DNA of 38,401 bases, from the NCBI GenBank assembly GCA_017533915.1, contig JAFWHX010000007.1, positions 1 through 38,401 of the forward strand, read 5' to 3'. This document shows, in pieces, positions 17,457 to 27,033 of the stretch; the first letter of the stretch is position 1; each line of letters begins with the position of its first letter. Source of the DNA: Eubacterium sp. Lineage in GTDB: Bacteria; Bacillota; Clostridia; Peptostreptococcales; Anaerovoracaceae. The position numbers and the translations under genes were made by a program. The notes under the pieces were generated by a model. The model saw nothing but the letters and a program-made list of their open reading frames with translations. It was not told where the DNA came from and ran no database searches.

Positions 17457-18866
17457 CTATTCTGTATATCCAAGCTTGCGCAGCTCCTCGTCAGCTGAGA
17501 AGACTTCCGCTGCTTTAGTTTCTTTTTCAGGCTCCTTTTCAGGAGCAGTATAGAGGTCTGACTGTCTCGATACGTTGAGTACGACGCCGACAAGCCCCAT
17601 ACATATCCACAGGGCGTTTCCTCCATAGCTTATGAACGGCAGAGCGACTCCTGTAGGAGGCATGGACGACGTAACTACCGCCACGTTCATTATTACCTGG
17701 ATCGCTATCATTACAGCTGTTCCGCCTGAAAGGAGCATGCCGTATCTGTCAGGAGCATGCATCGACACGATGAAGCACCGCCATATCAGTACCATGAATA
17801 GCGACATCAGGAAGAACACGCCGACAAGACCGAGCTCCTCACCGACTATAGAAAGGATGAAGTCGTTCATAGGCTCAGGAAGATACAGGTTCTTCTGTAC
17901 GCTCTTTCCGAGGCCCAGTCCGAAGAAGCCGCCCGTCCCGAGGGCAAGCAGCGACTGTACTACCTGGAATCCTTCTCCGAGAGCATATTTGAAAGGATCA
18001 CTGAAACTCAGGATCCTGCTCTGCCAGTGTTCATATCCGCCGAATCTGATCAGCACGAGTACGCCGCCGAACATAGTCACTATCACCGCGATCAGATATC
18101 TCCACTGAAGTCCGGCCAGGAACAGCATTCCAAATGCGATGCCTGCTACGGTAAGCGCTGTGGAAAGGTTCGGCTGCCTTATGATCAGGATCGCATACAC
18201 CATCGTCACAGCGGCTACCGGAAGGATACCTTTTGTCAGGCTGTATACACGTGTATGATCCCTCGCTATGAAACCTGCAACGAACATTATGACAGCGACC
18301 TTGGCGAACTCGCCCGGCATGATGGTTATCGGCCCTAAGGCGATCCATCTGGTCGCGTTGTTTACTGTACGCCCGAGTCCGGCGATTACGAGAATAAGGA
18401 GCAGAAGCGCGAGTATCATGATCGGGAGCGTGAATTGTATCAGCTTGTGATAGTCGAATTTCGACATCACGTACATCATTATGAACCCGGTCCCGGCGAA
18501 GAAGATCTGCCTCCCGAGGTAATAGAACGGAGTCCCCTCTCTGTTGAGCGCGATATAATAGCTCGAGCTGAAGACCATCACTACCCCGAATATCACGAGC
18601 GCTGTCGCAGCCGCGAGGAGCATAAAATCTGTCTGTCCGGTAGAGATGAAGCTGTCCTTCAGCCTTCCCATACGGGACTTTTTCTTTCCATCAGCCTTCT
18701 TGTCCGGCGTTACAGCCTGCCCGTCAGGCTGCCTCAGCCTCTCTGCCGGCGCGTCTTCCGGATCGTAAAGCGGCGTCCTTGGTCTCATATCGCCCGGATC
18801 GAACAAAGGCTCTCTCGCCATTCTCACATCTTTTCCGCTGTCTGTCTGTGACACTGCATCTGCCAT
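17457..18866 (-). CDS. ftsW: SEDS peptidoglycan polymerase FtsW
   Basis: 469 residues: a hydrophilic N-terminal tail of about 85 residues with DPGDMRPRTPLYDPED, then about ten membrane segments. SEDS marks are clear: NNATRWIALGPITIMPGEFAKVA, LSTALTVAGIAFGMLF, GFQVVQSLLALGTGGFFGLGLGKSVQK, and the C-terminal SMPPTGVALPFISYGGNALW. Family knowledge: SEDS proteins polymerise lipid II glycans together with a class B PBP, here probably the one encoded at 22.8-24.8 kb. The cluster position between murD and murG supports FtsW over RodA; SpoVE is the alternative in spore formers. The N-terminal tail is longer than usual. Confidence 0.92.
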   Translation of the reverse strand: MADAVSQTDSGKDVRMAREPLFDPGDMRPRTPLYDPEDAPAERLRQPDGQAVTPDKKADGKKKSRMGRLKDSFISTGQTDFMLLAAATALVIFGVVMVFSSSYYIALNREGTPFYYLGRQIFFAGTGFIMMYVMSKFDYHKLIQFTLPIMILALLLLILVIAGLGRTVNNATRWIALGPITIMPGEFAKVAVIMFVAGFIARDHTRVYSLTKGILPVAAVTMVYAILIIRQPNLSTALTVAGIAFGMLFLAGLQWRYLIAVIVTMFGGVLVLIRFGGYEHWQSRILSFSDPFKYALGEGFQVVQSLLALGTGGFFGLGLGKSVQKNLYLPEPMNDFILSIVGEELGLVGVFFLMSLFMVLIWRCFIVSMHAPDRYGMLLSGGTAVMIAIQVIMNVAVVTSSMPPTGVALPFISYGGNALWICMGLVGVVLNVSRQSDLYTAPEKEPEKETKAAEVFSADEELRKLGYTE

Positions 18867-18951
18867 CTTTATAAAATCCCCATAGTCTGTCAGGCCTCCT
18901 GCTTCACAAAGCCTGACTGTTCTTTATCATTCTCTGCTGCCGGGCTGCTTT

Positions 18952-20319
18952 CTACAGCATCCTCACACAGTCTTTAAAATGCCTGCCGCGCTGCTCATAA
19001 TTATCATACATGTCCCAGCTGGCACACGCCGGAGAGAGAAGAACTGTGTCTCCTTCTTCCGCGAGCTCGTGAGCTTTACGGACACACTCGCTCATATCTT
19101 TACAGAACACATAGTCTGTGAAGCCTTCTTTGTCGCACGCTTCCTGTATCATGTACGCGTCCCGGCCGAGAAGTATGAGCTTTTTGACTTTTCCCGGGAG
19201 CATCTCTGCAAGCGGCGTGAAGTCCTGTTTTTTCGCGTCTCCGCCTGCGATAAGTATTATGTTCTTTCCTATAGCCTTTATCGCAGTTATCGTAGCGTCA
19301 GTATTGGTCCCCTTGGAATCATTATAATACTTTACGCCGTCTACCTGCCCGCAGTATTCTATCCTGTGCTCTACTCCACGGAATGCTTTGACAGCTGCGG
19401 ATATCGTCTCCATATCTATTCCTGCGTAGAATGAGATCGCCGCTGCGGCCAGGACGTTCTGAACGTTGTGATCACCTATTATCTTGAGCTCATCTTTCCT
19501 GCAGATCTCAAGTTCATTTCCCTTTTCGTCCGCGAGGATCAGCCTGTCTCCGTCGAGATACGCGCCAGGTACAGGCTTTTCTTTAATGCTGAACGGTATC
19601 AGCTTTGCCCGCGCGCCTTCAGCGAGACGCCTGCACCAGGCATCGTCGTTATTTATCACGAGATATCCGCTCTCCGTCTGGTTCGCAAAGATCTTTGCCT
19701 TTGCGGCTCCGTAAGCTTCCATGGTATGGTGCCGGTTCAGATGATCAGGCGTGAGGTTCAGGATCGCGGAAACTACCGGCCTGAAATACCTGGTCGTTTC
19801 AAGCTGGAAGCTGCTCGCCTCTGTCACCAGCCAGTCGTTCTCAGTGCTTTCCGCAGACACTGAGATCACAGCCTTGCCGATGTTGCCGACGACATAAGTC
19901 TTTCTTCCTGACCTTTCGAATATCTCTCCTACAAGAGTCGTCGTAGTGGTTTTCCCGTTGGTTCCGGTGATCGCGACATAGTTCCCATGACCGATGCGGT
20001 ATGCTATCTCAAGCTCTCCCGTGATCTCGGCGCCCTTTGCAGCCGCTTCCTGAACAAAATCAAGCTCAGGGCTCACTCCGGGGCTCAGTACGACCATGTC
20101 GAACGAACCCATGTCAGGCGGCGTGGAGCCAAAGACAAACTCCACGCCTTTTTTCCTGAACCAGGTGAGCAGGTTAGGATCGAACTTCTCCTCCGGCACA
20201 TTATCCTGTACCGTCACAAACGCTCCTACCCTGACCAGCTCTCTTGCAGCTGCCTGTCCAGATCTACCGAACCCGACAATTAACACACTCTTGTTGATTA
20301 CATTATCTAAATTTGCCAT
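18952..20319 (-). CDS. murD: UDP-N-acetylmuramoyl-L-alanine:D-glutamate ligase
   Basis: 455 residues. N-terminal UDP-binding Rossmann domain (VLIVGFGRSGQAAARELV), central ATPase with P-loop TGTNGKTTTT (118-127) and the Mur ligase stretch LNLTPDHLNRHHTMEAYGAAKAKIF, and C-terminal domain with HRIEYCGQVDGVKYYNDSKGTN and LLSPACASWDMYDNYEQRGRHF, diagnostic for MurD. It adds D-glutamate to UDP-MurNAc-L-Ala in the cytoplasm. Between mraY and ftsW in the cluster. Confidence 0.97.
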   Translation of the reverse strand: MANLDNVINKSVLIVGFGRSGQAAARELVRVGAFVTVQDNVPEEKFDPNLLTWFRKKGVEFVFGSTPPDMGSFDMVVLSPGVSPELDFVQEAAAKGAEITGELEIAYRIGHGNYVAITGTNGKTTTTTLVGEIFERSGRKTYVVGNIGKAVISVSAESTENDWLVTEASSFQLETTRYFRPVVSAILNLTPDHLNRHHTMEAYGAAKAKIFANQTESGYLVINNDDAWCRRLAEGARAKLIPFSIKEKPVPGAYLDGDRLILADEKGNELEICRKDELKIIGDHNVQNVLAAAAISFYAGIDMETISAAVKAFRGVEHRIEYCGQVDGVKYYNDSKGTNTDATITAIKAIGKNIILIAGGDAKKQDFTPLAEMLPGKVKKLILLGRDAYMIQEACDKEGFTDYVFCKDMSECVRKAHELAEEGDTVLLSPACASWDMYDNYEQRGRHFKDCVRML

Positions 20320-20401
20320 TTCTCTATCCTCTTATATGGCTTGATATTATTTTCTATTATTTACCTGCAGCAGCTGTGATGCTGCCTTCTGCTGCCATGA
20401 A

Positions 20402-21382
20402 CTACAGCATGAACCAGGTGAGTAAGCAGCATGCCAGCGCGAATCCCCAGAACATCAGCACCACCTGTACTTCGGACATCCCGCCGAGCTCGAAATGATG
20501 ATGTATCGGCGCCATCCTGAAGAACCTTTTCCCGCCTGTCTTCTTGAAGTAGACCACCTGGATTATCACCGAGAGGACTTCTGCAACATAGATGAAGCCC
20601 GCGATCGGGATGAGGAGCTCCGTCCTCATCATTATGACGCCTGCGGTAAGCGCCGCGCCGAGCGCCATTGAACCGGTGTCTCCCATGAATATCTTAGCAG
20701 GGTGGTGGTTCCAGACAAGGAATCCGAGGCACCCTCCTGCAAGCGCCGCCAGAAAGAGCATGCTCGGTATCTTGCCGATGCTGTGGGCAGCTATGGCAAA
20801 GAACGCCGCCTCTATGAACGTTATACCTGCACAGAGCCCGTCCAGTCCGTCAGACAGATTTACTGCATTCGCCATGGCGACGAGTACGAAAGCCGCCCAA
20901 GGGATATACAGGATCCCGATATCCACTGTACGGTTGATTATTGGGATCCACACCACGCTCTGCCCTTCTCCCAGGAACATGACATATGACGCGAATGCCA
21001 GCGCAAAAACTATCTGAAGAGCAAACTTCTGTTTTACAGTAAGGCCAAGATTATGTTTCTTCGCGACTTTGATGTAGTCGTCTATGAATCCGATCAGGCC
21101 GAAGAGAAGTCCTGCCGCGACCATCACCCAGATGTCGCTTTCTCTGACTTTCGTATATAGCGGAGTTGCCAGCGCTGCTACCGTTACTGCTCCGTAGAGC
21201 GCAAGCCCTCCCATCGTAGGAGTTCCCGACTTGGCCTGATGTGACTTTGGCCCCTCATCGCGGATATACTGCCCAAACTGCTTTTTCTTGAGTATAGGTA
21301 TCTCTATCCATGTAAATATCGCCGAGAGCAAAGCTCCTGCCGCCATCGTTATCAGGATCAGTTTCCAGTCATCAAGTATCAT
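20402..21382 (-). CDS. mraY: Phospho-N-acetylmuramoyl-pentapeptide transferase
   Basis: Polytopic membrane enzyme that moves phospho-MurNAc-pentapeptide to undecaprenyl phosphate, giving lipid I. Seen: KSHQAKSGTPTMGG, the catalytic pair FGLIGFIDDYIKV, NAVNLSDGLDGLCAG, and the MFMGDTGSMALGA-type motif (here IFMGDTGSMALG), ending in RMAPIHHHFELGG. The frame is open to 21409, but the ATG at 21382 has GGAGG 7 nt upstream and overlaps the end of murF closely (TGAGATG), so it was chosen: 326 residues, normal. Translational coupling with murF is likely. Confidence 0.96.
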   Translation of the reverse strand: MILDDWKLILITMAAGALLSAIFTWIEIPILKKKQFGQYIRDEGPKSHQAKSGTPTMGGLALYGAVTVAALATPLYTKVRESDIWVMVAAGLLFGLIGFIDDYIKVAKKHNLGLTVKQKFALQIVFALAFASYVMFLGEGQSVVWIPIINRTVDIGILYIPWAAFVLVAMANAVNLSDGLDGLCAGITFIEAAFFAIAAHSIGKIPSMLFLAALAGGCLGFLVWNHHPAKIFMGDTGSMALGAALTAGVIMMRTELLIPIAGFIYVAEVLSVIIQVVYFKKTGGKRFFRMAPIHHHFELGGMSEVQVVLMFWGFALACCLLTWFML

Positions 21383-21383
21383 C

Positions 21384-22769
21384 TCAATCCTCCAAAGCTC
21401 CCGGTTCAAGCAGCCTGTCTGCTGCCTCTGACATTTTATATGCGTTCGATCCTTTTACGAGCACTGCGTCTCCAGTATGGATGACGTCCTTCATCCCGCT
21501 GTAAAACGCCTCTTTCTCAGGGAACCATACTGCGTATGTGTCCCCGCCAGATGCTCCTTCTACGATCGCTCTTGCTTTCTCGCCGACACCTACCAGAACG
21601 TCGACTTTCTTTTCTTTGATATACTCGCCGACTTCCCTGTGGTATCTCTCAGAATCCGCTCCGAGCTCGTTCATGCCTGCGAGCAATGCGACGTGGCGCT
21701 TTCCTTCCGTGTTCATCAAAGTATCTACCGCAGACTTCATCGAAGCCGGAGCTGCGTTATAGCTGTCATCGATGATTTTGATCCCACTGCCTTCACGCAC
21801 GAGAAGGCGCTTGCCTGTGAGGCTGAGCTTCGAAAGGCCGTTCTTTATGTTGTCTGAGCTGGCGCCGAAACACTCCGCAGCTGCTGCAGCGAGAGCGGCG
21901 TTCAGCGCGTTATGCGCGCCCGGCACAGGAAGATCGATCCTTATCTCCTCTTCCGGCGTCCTCAGCATGAACGAGACACCGTCCACGCCCTTGTCATGGA
22001 CGTCATGGACATAGTAATCACACTTCGGATCAGTGCCGCATTCGATTATGTCAAGATCTCTGTCTATGTTTTCTTTCGAAAGAAAATCAGAGTCGGAATT
22101 GATGATGAGCTTACCGCCCGGCAGCATGAAGTCAGCCACCTCTAGCTTTGCGCGGAAAATATTCTCACGCGTTCCCAGATTCTCTATATGAGAGATCCCG
22201 ATATTGGTGATGACACATACATCAGGCCTCGTGATCGCCGACAGCCTGTGGATATCACCCGCTTTTTCAAGGCCTTCCTCCAGAACTACAGCTTTGTAGG
22301 AACTGTCCAGACTGAAGATCGTAAGCGGAACGCCGACCTCATTGTTATAGTTCTTTTCAGGACGCCCTGTCTTGAACATCTCCGATAAGGTATACCATAA
22401 CATGTCTCTTGTCGACGTCTTTCCTACGCTGCCGGTTACAGCCGCCTTCTTAACGTCAAGTGTCGTGAGGTAATAATGAGCAAGGTCCTGCATAGCCTGC
22501 AGAGTATCAGATACCAGCACGATGTCTGCGCCCGGTATCCTTTCCGCAGCTTCCTTCTCGCTGATCAGAAACGCGCTGCATCCGCTCTGTCTTGCACCGG
22601 CTACAAAATCATGCGCATCATGATTCTCACCGATGAGCGGTATGAAAAGGCTTCCTTTGCCTGCAGCACGTGAGTCCGTGCTCACGTCCGTAATGACATG
22701 CGACGGATCACCAGATATCATATGGCCTCTTGTTACTTCAGCAATCTTTTCTAATGAAATTCTGTCCAT
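21384..22769 (-). CDS. murF: UDP-MurNAc-tripeptide:D-Ala-D-Ala ligase
   Basis: 461 residues. N-terminal domain with STDSRAAGKGSLFIPLIGENHDAHDF, P-loop TGSVGKTSTRDML (112-124), and the MurF-specific KNYNNEVGVPLTIF. The C-terminal domain holds IIDDSYNAAPASMKSAVDTL and LLAGMNELGADSERYHREVG. It adds D-Ala-D-Ala to complete the UDP-MurNAc pentapeptide. murE, often next to it, is absent, so the diamino-acid step is encoded elsewhere. Confidence 0.96.
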   Translation of the reverse strand: MDRISLEKIAEVTRGHMISGDPSHVITDVSTDSRAAGKGSLFIPLIGENHDAHDFVAGARQSGCSAFLISEKEAAERIPGADIVLVSDTLQAMQDLAHYYLTTLDVKKAAVTGSVGKTSTRDMLWYTLSEMFKTGRPEKNYNNEVGVPLTIFSLDSSYKAVVLEEGLEKAGDIHRLSAITRPDVCVITNIGISHIENLGTRENIFRAKLEVADFMLPGGKLIINSDSDFLSKENIDRDLDIIECGTDPKCDYYVHDVHDKGVDGVSFMLRTPEEEIRIDLPVPGAHNALNAALAAAAAECFGASSDNIKNGLSKLSLTGKRLLVREGSGIKIIDDSYNAAPASMKSAVDTLMNTEGKRHVALLAGMNELGADSERYHREVGEYIKEKKVDVLVGVGEKARAIVEGASGGDTYAVWFPEKEAFYSGMKDVIHTGDAVLVKGSNAYKMSEAADRLLEPGALED

Positions 22770-22813
22770 TATTAATGCCTCTGTTTACCTTCATTTTCTA
22801 TTTGCTGTAGATG

Positions 22814-24802
22814 TTATTTGCTGTAGATATATACGGTGTCGCCGCGCTCGAGCTTGGTGCCCGGAGCCGGATACTGAGCGACTACTCCGAAGTTCTTTGT
22901 CTTGTCTTCTTCAGGACTCACTTCACACTTGAGTCCGAGTCCTCCTATCCGTCCCGCGGCGTTGTCCGCCGTCATGTTGACCACGTCCGGTACGTAGACG
23001 ACGCCGGATGACATTGCTTTCTTTTCTTCTTTGGTGTAGACAGGGTCGATCCCCATGTACGGAAGCGCGTCTTCGAGGAACTGCTTCGCGTACGGAGCCG
23101 AGACGACGCTTCCGTAGATAGCGCCTTTCGGAGTGTCTGCCACTACGAGCACTGCTATCTTTGGATCGTCCATCGGAGCCATTCCAACGAATGACGACCA
23201 TGTCTCGCTCGAATATCTTCCGTCTTTGACCTTGTTTGCTGTTCCTGTCTTTCCGCCGATCCTGTAGCCTGCGATCTTCGCGTTTCCGCCTCCGCCTTTG
23301 CTGACGACGTACTCCATGACTTTTTTCATCTCGCTGGCTGTCTTAGAAGAGATGACCTTGCGGACTTCTTCGGTCTTATATGATTTGATCGTCTTTCCGT
23401 TCTCGTCGGTCAGCTTTTTCACTATGCGCGGCTTCATCATGACGCCGTCATTGCCGATCGCGCACTCGGCAGCGAGGAGCTGCATAGGTGTCAGCGCGAT
23501 GCCATGTCCGAACGACATTGTAGCAAGCTCGACGAGCATGAGCTGATCCTTGTTCAGAATGATCGCCTGCTGCTCGTCCGGAAGGTCGATCCCGGTCTTC
23601 TCAGTGATCCCGAACATTTCCAGATAGCTGTAATATGTATCCGCGCCCATTCTCTTTACGAGCTCGACCTGAACAGGGTTGCAGGAATTACCGACAGCCT
23701 GGATGAGCGTCTGCTTTCCGTGTCCAGCTTTGTTCCAGCAGTGGAGCACGGTGCCTTCTACGTTTATCGATCCTTTGTCATTGAATTTATCCTTCAGATT
23801 CGTCACGCCCTCTTCTAGCGCGGATGAAGTTGTTATCAGCTTGAATGTCGATCCCGGCTCATACAGGTCGCTCACGATGGAGTTTCTCCACATCCTCGAG
23901 AGGTACTTCGACTGCTTCTTGCTGCTGAGCTTTTCAAACTTCTTCTTTTCTGTCTTGGAGATCGGCTCGGTGGCTTTGTTCGGGTCAAACGTCGGCGTCT
24001 GTGCCATAGCGAGCACGTCGCCGGTCTTAGGATCCATAGCGAGCAGGATAACTCGCTTTGTCTTGTACTTTTTCTCGCAGTCACTTATCGCTTTCTCGGC
24101 GTAGTGCTGGAGCACCTCGTCGATCGTCAGCGTCGCGTTGTAGCCGTCTTTCTGCTGATAGTAGCGCTTGTTGCCGTATGACAAAGTGTTTCCGACAGCA
24201 TCTATATCATGGACCCAGCGGCCGGCTACGCCTGAGAGGTATCCCTCGAGCTGCGCCTCGATCCCTGTCCTGCCCTCGTTATCATCGCTCACGCTCCCGA
24301 GGAGCTGCGCCGCTGAAGTCCCAAGCGGATAATAACGCTTTGTAGCCTCTGCAGTCTCCACGCCTGCGATGTCGAGCTTTCTGATCTTCTCGGCATCTGC
24401 CTTGGTGATGTAGCTTGAGATCCTGACAAGGTTTCCGCCGGCGTCGATCTTTCTCTTGAGCTGCTCGGAGTTCTGATCCAGGATCGCCGCGATCTTCATG
24501 ACTGCTTCATCGTATTTATCGCCCTGGTTCGACGACGCGAGGCGCTTTGGCCAGATCCAGACCGAATAGCCGTTGACGCTCGTCGCGAGTTCTTTTCCGT
24601 TCCGGTCGTAGATATCGCCGCGCTTGGCAGACAGAGGTATATCGCTCGTCTGCTGTGTGATCGCCTTCTCGGTGTATTCCTCCCCCATGACGATCTGTAT
24701 CCACGCCATTCTGATCATAAGACCGGACATCAAAAGAAGTATCACGCCGAATGTCAGCGCAACTCTCTTCTTGTTTTTAGATGTTATCTTTGGCCTGGCC
24801 AT
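22814..24802 (-). CDS. Class B penicillin-binding protein with one PASTA domain
   Basis: 662 residues. One N-terminal membrane segment (about 14-34), dimerisation domain (RGDIYDRNGKELATS), then a transpeptidase domain with STFK (318-321, acylated serine), SCN (373-375) and KTG (518-520). A single PASTA domain (about 599-662: VYVPDVVNMTADNAAGRIGGLGL) ends the protein. It cross-links septal peptidoglycan and should partner the FtsW encoded downstream. Position after the FtsL-like gene fits FtsI/PBP2B; SpoVD is the alternative. A 13-bp direct repeat (22800-22812 and 22816-22828) duplicates the last codons and stop region. Confidence 0.93.
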   Translation of the reverse strand: MARPKITSKNKKRVALTFGVILLLMSGLMIRMAWIQIVMGEEYTEKAITQQTSDIPLSAKRGDIYDRNGKELATSVNGYSVWIWPKRLASSNQGDKYDEAVMKIAAILDQNSEQLKRKIDAGGNLVRISSYITKADAEKIRKLDIAGVETAEATKRYYPLGTSAAQLLGSVSDDNEGRTGIEAQLEGYLSGVAGRWVHDIDAVGNTLSYGNKRYYQQKDGYNATLTIDEVLQHYAEKAISDCEKKYKTKRVILLAMDPKTGDVLAMAQTPTFDPNKATEPISKTEKKKFEKLSSKKQSKYLSRMWRNSIVSDLYEPGSTFKLITTSSALEEGVTNLKDKFNDKGSINVEGTVLHCWNKAGHGKQTLIQAVGNSCNPVQVELVKRMGADTYYSYLEMFGITEKTGIDLPDEQQAIILNKDQLMLVELATMSFGHGIALTPMQLLAAECAIGNDGVMMKPRIVKKLTDENGKTIKSYKTEEVRKVISSKTASEMKKVMEYVVSKGGGGNAKIAGYRIGGKTGTANKVKDGRYSSETWSSFVGMAPMDDPKIAVLVVADTPKGAIYGSVVSAPYAKQFLEDALPYMGIDPVYTKEEKKAMSSGVVYVPDVVNMTADNAAGRIGGLGLKCEVSPEEDKTKNFGVVAQYPAPGTKLERGDTVYIYSK

Positions 24803-24941
24803 GTTTACTCCTGTGAAAAATGAAAAAGGTGCCGGTCAGCTTAAAGGATCTTGATCTGTTAAGTTGATTCAGGCACCAGGTTATTCAATTATCGGAAAGC
24901 GCTGGACAATGCGGCACATCCATCGTAATAACAGCGCGGCA

Positions 24942-25268
24942 TCAGTTGTAAGCCTGCTTCTTGATAGCTGCAGCGAAATTCTCTCCCGGAGCATCCTTGT
25001 CAGTGATGACGACGCACTGGCTGGAGTCCGGATATATCATGCCGAGCTCTTTCTTCGCAACACTCTCGATGTGCTCTACGCTGTTTATACTCTTGATCTT
25101 TACGCTGATGGTCTCAACTTCGCCAGATAGCTCCTCGTTCTTACTTATGAGCTCATTGTTCTCATGTCTTATTTCCGCTGAAAGAGCCGACAGCACGACC
25201 ATCATTATGCAGACGAATCCGGTAAAGAAAATAAGAAACATGATCCGTCTTTTATCCTGTAAAGTCAT
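24942..25268 (-). CDS. FtsL/DivIC-type septum protein
   Basis: 108 residues: short basic cytoplasmic start (MTLQDKRRIM), one membrane segment (about 9-30), then an extracellular leucine-zipper-like coiled coil (about 31-72, RHENNELISKNEELSGEVETISVKI) and the IESVAKKELGMIYPD stretch typical of the FtsL/DivIC family. Such proteins link DivIB to the septal synthases. The frame is open to 25322, but ATG 25268 has AGGGG about 6 nt upstream. Sequence alone does not separate FtsL from DivIC; position between rsmH and the PBP gene favours FtsL. Confidence 0.85.
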   Translation of the reverse strand: MTLQDKRRIMFLIFFTGFVCIMMVVLSALSAEIRHENNELISKNEELSGEVETISVKIKSINSVEHIESVAKKELGMIYPDSSQCVVITDKDAPGENFAAAIKKQAYN

Positions 25269-25402
25269 TTTAACCCCTGAACCCTGATACTTTACTCGAT
25301 CCATACGCCGAAGGTATCTCACTCCCTCAGCGCTTCCAAGTTATAACTAATCGATTCCCGATTCCCTTCTGCTCCGTTCCGCATATGCTGCGGAACAGGT
25401 CG

Positions 25403-26344
25403 TTACAGCTTTTCGAGGACGCGGAGCTTGGCGCTCCTGGACCGCGGATTCTGCTCGATCTCCTCTTCTGTCGGAATGAGCGGCTTTTTCGTGATCTTCT
25501 TTACGTCTCCGATCTTCCCGCATATGCACACCGGGAATTCTGGCGGGCATGTGCAGGGGTTAACGCGCTTTGCGAACTTTTCTTTTACGATACGGTCTTC
25601 CAGTGAATGGAAGGTTATTATACAGAGCCTTCCACCCGGTGCAAGTACGTCGCAGTAATCGTCGACCGCTGCTCTTATCTGTCCAAGTTCGTCGTTTACT
25701 TCTATCCTTATCGCCTGGAACGTACGCTTCGCCGGATGCGGGCCGTCCCGCCTCGCCTTCGCGGGAATGGCGGCTTTGATTATGCTCACGAGCTCACCGG
25801 TACTCTCGATCGGCTTCGTCTTCCTCGCGTCACATATGAACTCGGCAATCCGCTTCGCCCAGCGTTCTTCGCCATACTCCGATATCACCCTGGTAATATC
25901 GTTTTGATCGTATCCGTTCACCACATCGTATGCGGTAAGGCCGCCTGACTGGTCCATCCTCATGTCCAGCGGGGCGTCCTGCATATATGAAAACCCCCTT
26001 TTCACATTATCAAGCTGATACGATGAAACTCCCAGGTCCAGCAAAGCTCCGTCGATCTTTTCAAGCCCCTGGTCGCGGAGGATCGCTTTGATGTCGGCGT
26101 AATCGTCCTGGACAAGTATCCTTCTGCAGGACTGTCCGCTGAGCCTGTCCTCACTCGCAGACAGAGCATCCCTGTCACGGTCTATCCCGATCAGCGTACC
26201 TCGTTCAGACAGTCTCTCGCATATCCGGAGAGCATGTCCGCCCCCACCGATAGTACCGTCGACATAGACTCCATCTGGCTTTATCGCCAGATTCTCAATG
26301 CACTCATCCAGAAGTACAGGTATGTGTTGAAATGATTCTGTCAT
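25403..26344 (-). CDS. rsmH: 16S rRNA m4C1402 methyltransferase RsmH
   Basis: SAM-dependent N4-methyltransferase acting on C1402 of 16S rRNA. Seen: [81 protein letters not shown] and [15 protein letters not shown], all RsmH signatures. The frame extends to 26380 but the family start [12 protein letters not shown] corresponds to ATG 26344, 5 nt after the mraZ stop codon; no strong site precedes it, so it may be translated by coupling to mraZ. 313 residues, normal. Confidence 0.96.
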   Translation of the reverse strand: MTESFQHIPVLLDECIENLAIKPDGVYVDGTIGGGGHALRICERLSERGTLIGIDRDRDALSASEDRLSGQSCRRILVQDDYADIKAILRDQGLEKIDGALLDLGVSSYQLDNVKRGFSYMQDAPLDMRMDQSGGLTAYDVVNGYDQNDITRVISEYGEERWAKRIAEFICDARKTKPIESTGELVSIIKAAIPAKARRDGPHPAKRTFQAIRIEVNDELGQIRAAVDDYCDVLAPGGRLCIITFHSLEDRIVKEKFAKRVNPCTCPPEFPVCICGKIGDVKKITKKPLIPTEEEIEQNPRSRSAKLRVLEKL

Positions 26345-26348
26345 TTTG

Positions 26349-26780
26349 CTAGAAGTTGTATTTCTCCAGTGCTCCGGCAAGCTGCTCGGTACTGAGCTGT
26401 ATCTCCTTGCCCGGTTCTTCCCAGAGCTCTTTGCTCCAGATCTCGATCTTCTTCATGGCGCCTACCGTCACGAGGTCTTTTTTGATCTGTGCGTATTCGA
26501 TCAATGGCGCCGGGATGACGATGCGTCCCTGCTTGTCGAACTCACATTCTGTCGCTGATCCGAAGAAGCTTCTGACAAACGCACGTATCTCAGGATCAGA
26601 CTCAGGAAGCTCGGCGATCTTTGCCATCTGTTTCTCCCAGTCGTCCATCGTGTATATGTACAGGCATGTGTCGAGACCCTTCGTGAGGACGCACCTGCCT
26701 CCGAGGCTGTCTCTGTGCCTGGACGGGACGATCACCCTGTTCTTGGCGTCTATTGAATTGTAATAGGTCCCCATGAACAT
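26349..26780 (-). CDS. mraZ: Transcriptional regulator MraZ
   Basis: 143 residues with two SpoVT/AbrB-like halves, each carrying the DxxxR motif: [16 protein letters not shown] (about 10-25) and [18 protein letters not shown] (about 83-100). MraZ forms ring-shaped oligomers that bind repeated GTGG-type boxes upstream of its own gene and control the dcw cluster. Exactly such boxes lie in its promoter. GGAGG is 10 nt before the ATG. First gene of the cluster. Confidence 0.96.
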   Translation of the reverse strand: MFMGTYYNSIDAKNRVIVPSRHRDSLGGRCVLTKGLDTCLYIYTMDDWEKQMAKIAELPESDPEIRAFVRSFFGSATECEFDKQGRIVIPAPLIEYAQIKKDLVTVGAMKKIEIWSKELWEEPGKEIQLSTEQLAGALEKYNF

Positions 26781-26852
26781 AGGGCTGATCCCTCCACTTT
26801 CTTGTAAAACACTGCAATATCCACGATGTCAGTGTCTACTCATACCTTTACG

Positions 26853-26886
26853 CCACCATATTACACCACTTACCACCACTTTTCAA
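26853..26886 (-). promoter_or_regulatory. dcw promoter with three MraZ boxes
   Basis: On the minus strand TTGAAA (26881-26886) and TAATAT (26858-26863) are 17 nt apart, a near-consensus promoter. Three boxes of exactly 10 bp, AAAGTGGTGG, TAAGTGGTGT and AATATGGTGG, cover 26882 down to 26853, so they overlap -35, spacer and -10. The AAAGTGG-N3 pattern is the known MraZ recognition type. Inference: MraZ binding here competes with RNA polymerase, giving autorepression. The expected transcript has a leader of roughly 70 nt. Confidence 0.88.
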
Positions 26887-26950
26887 CAAAATCTACCCTT
26901 TTTAATGTTACCTTCACCACTCTTAATTCAAAAAATTTCTTAAAAAACAC

Positions 26951-26989
26951 TAAAAAACGAGGAAACCACAACATGTTGTAGTTTCCCCG
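26951..26989 (-). terminator. Terminator after the 5'-nucleotidase-like gene
   Basis: A long, nearly loopless stem (26958-26989, two mismatches, core CAACATGTTG) is followed on the minus strand by TTTTTTAG. It separates the upstream gene from the mraZ promoter. Confidence 0.85.
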
Positions 26990-27033
26990 CTATAAACAGA
27001 CTATATATGTATCAAATAGTATATCGCCGGTTT

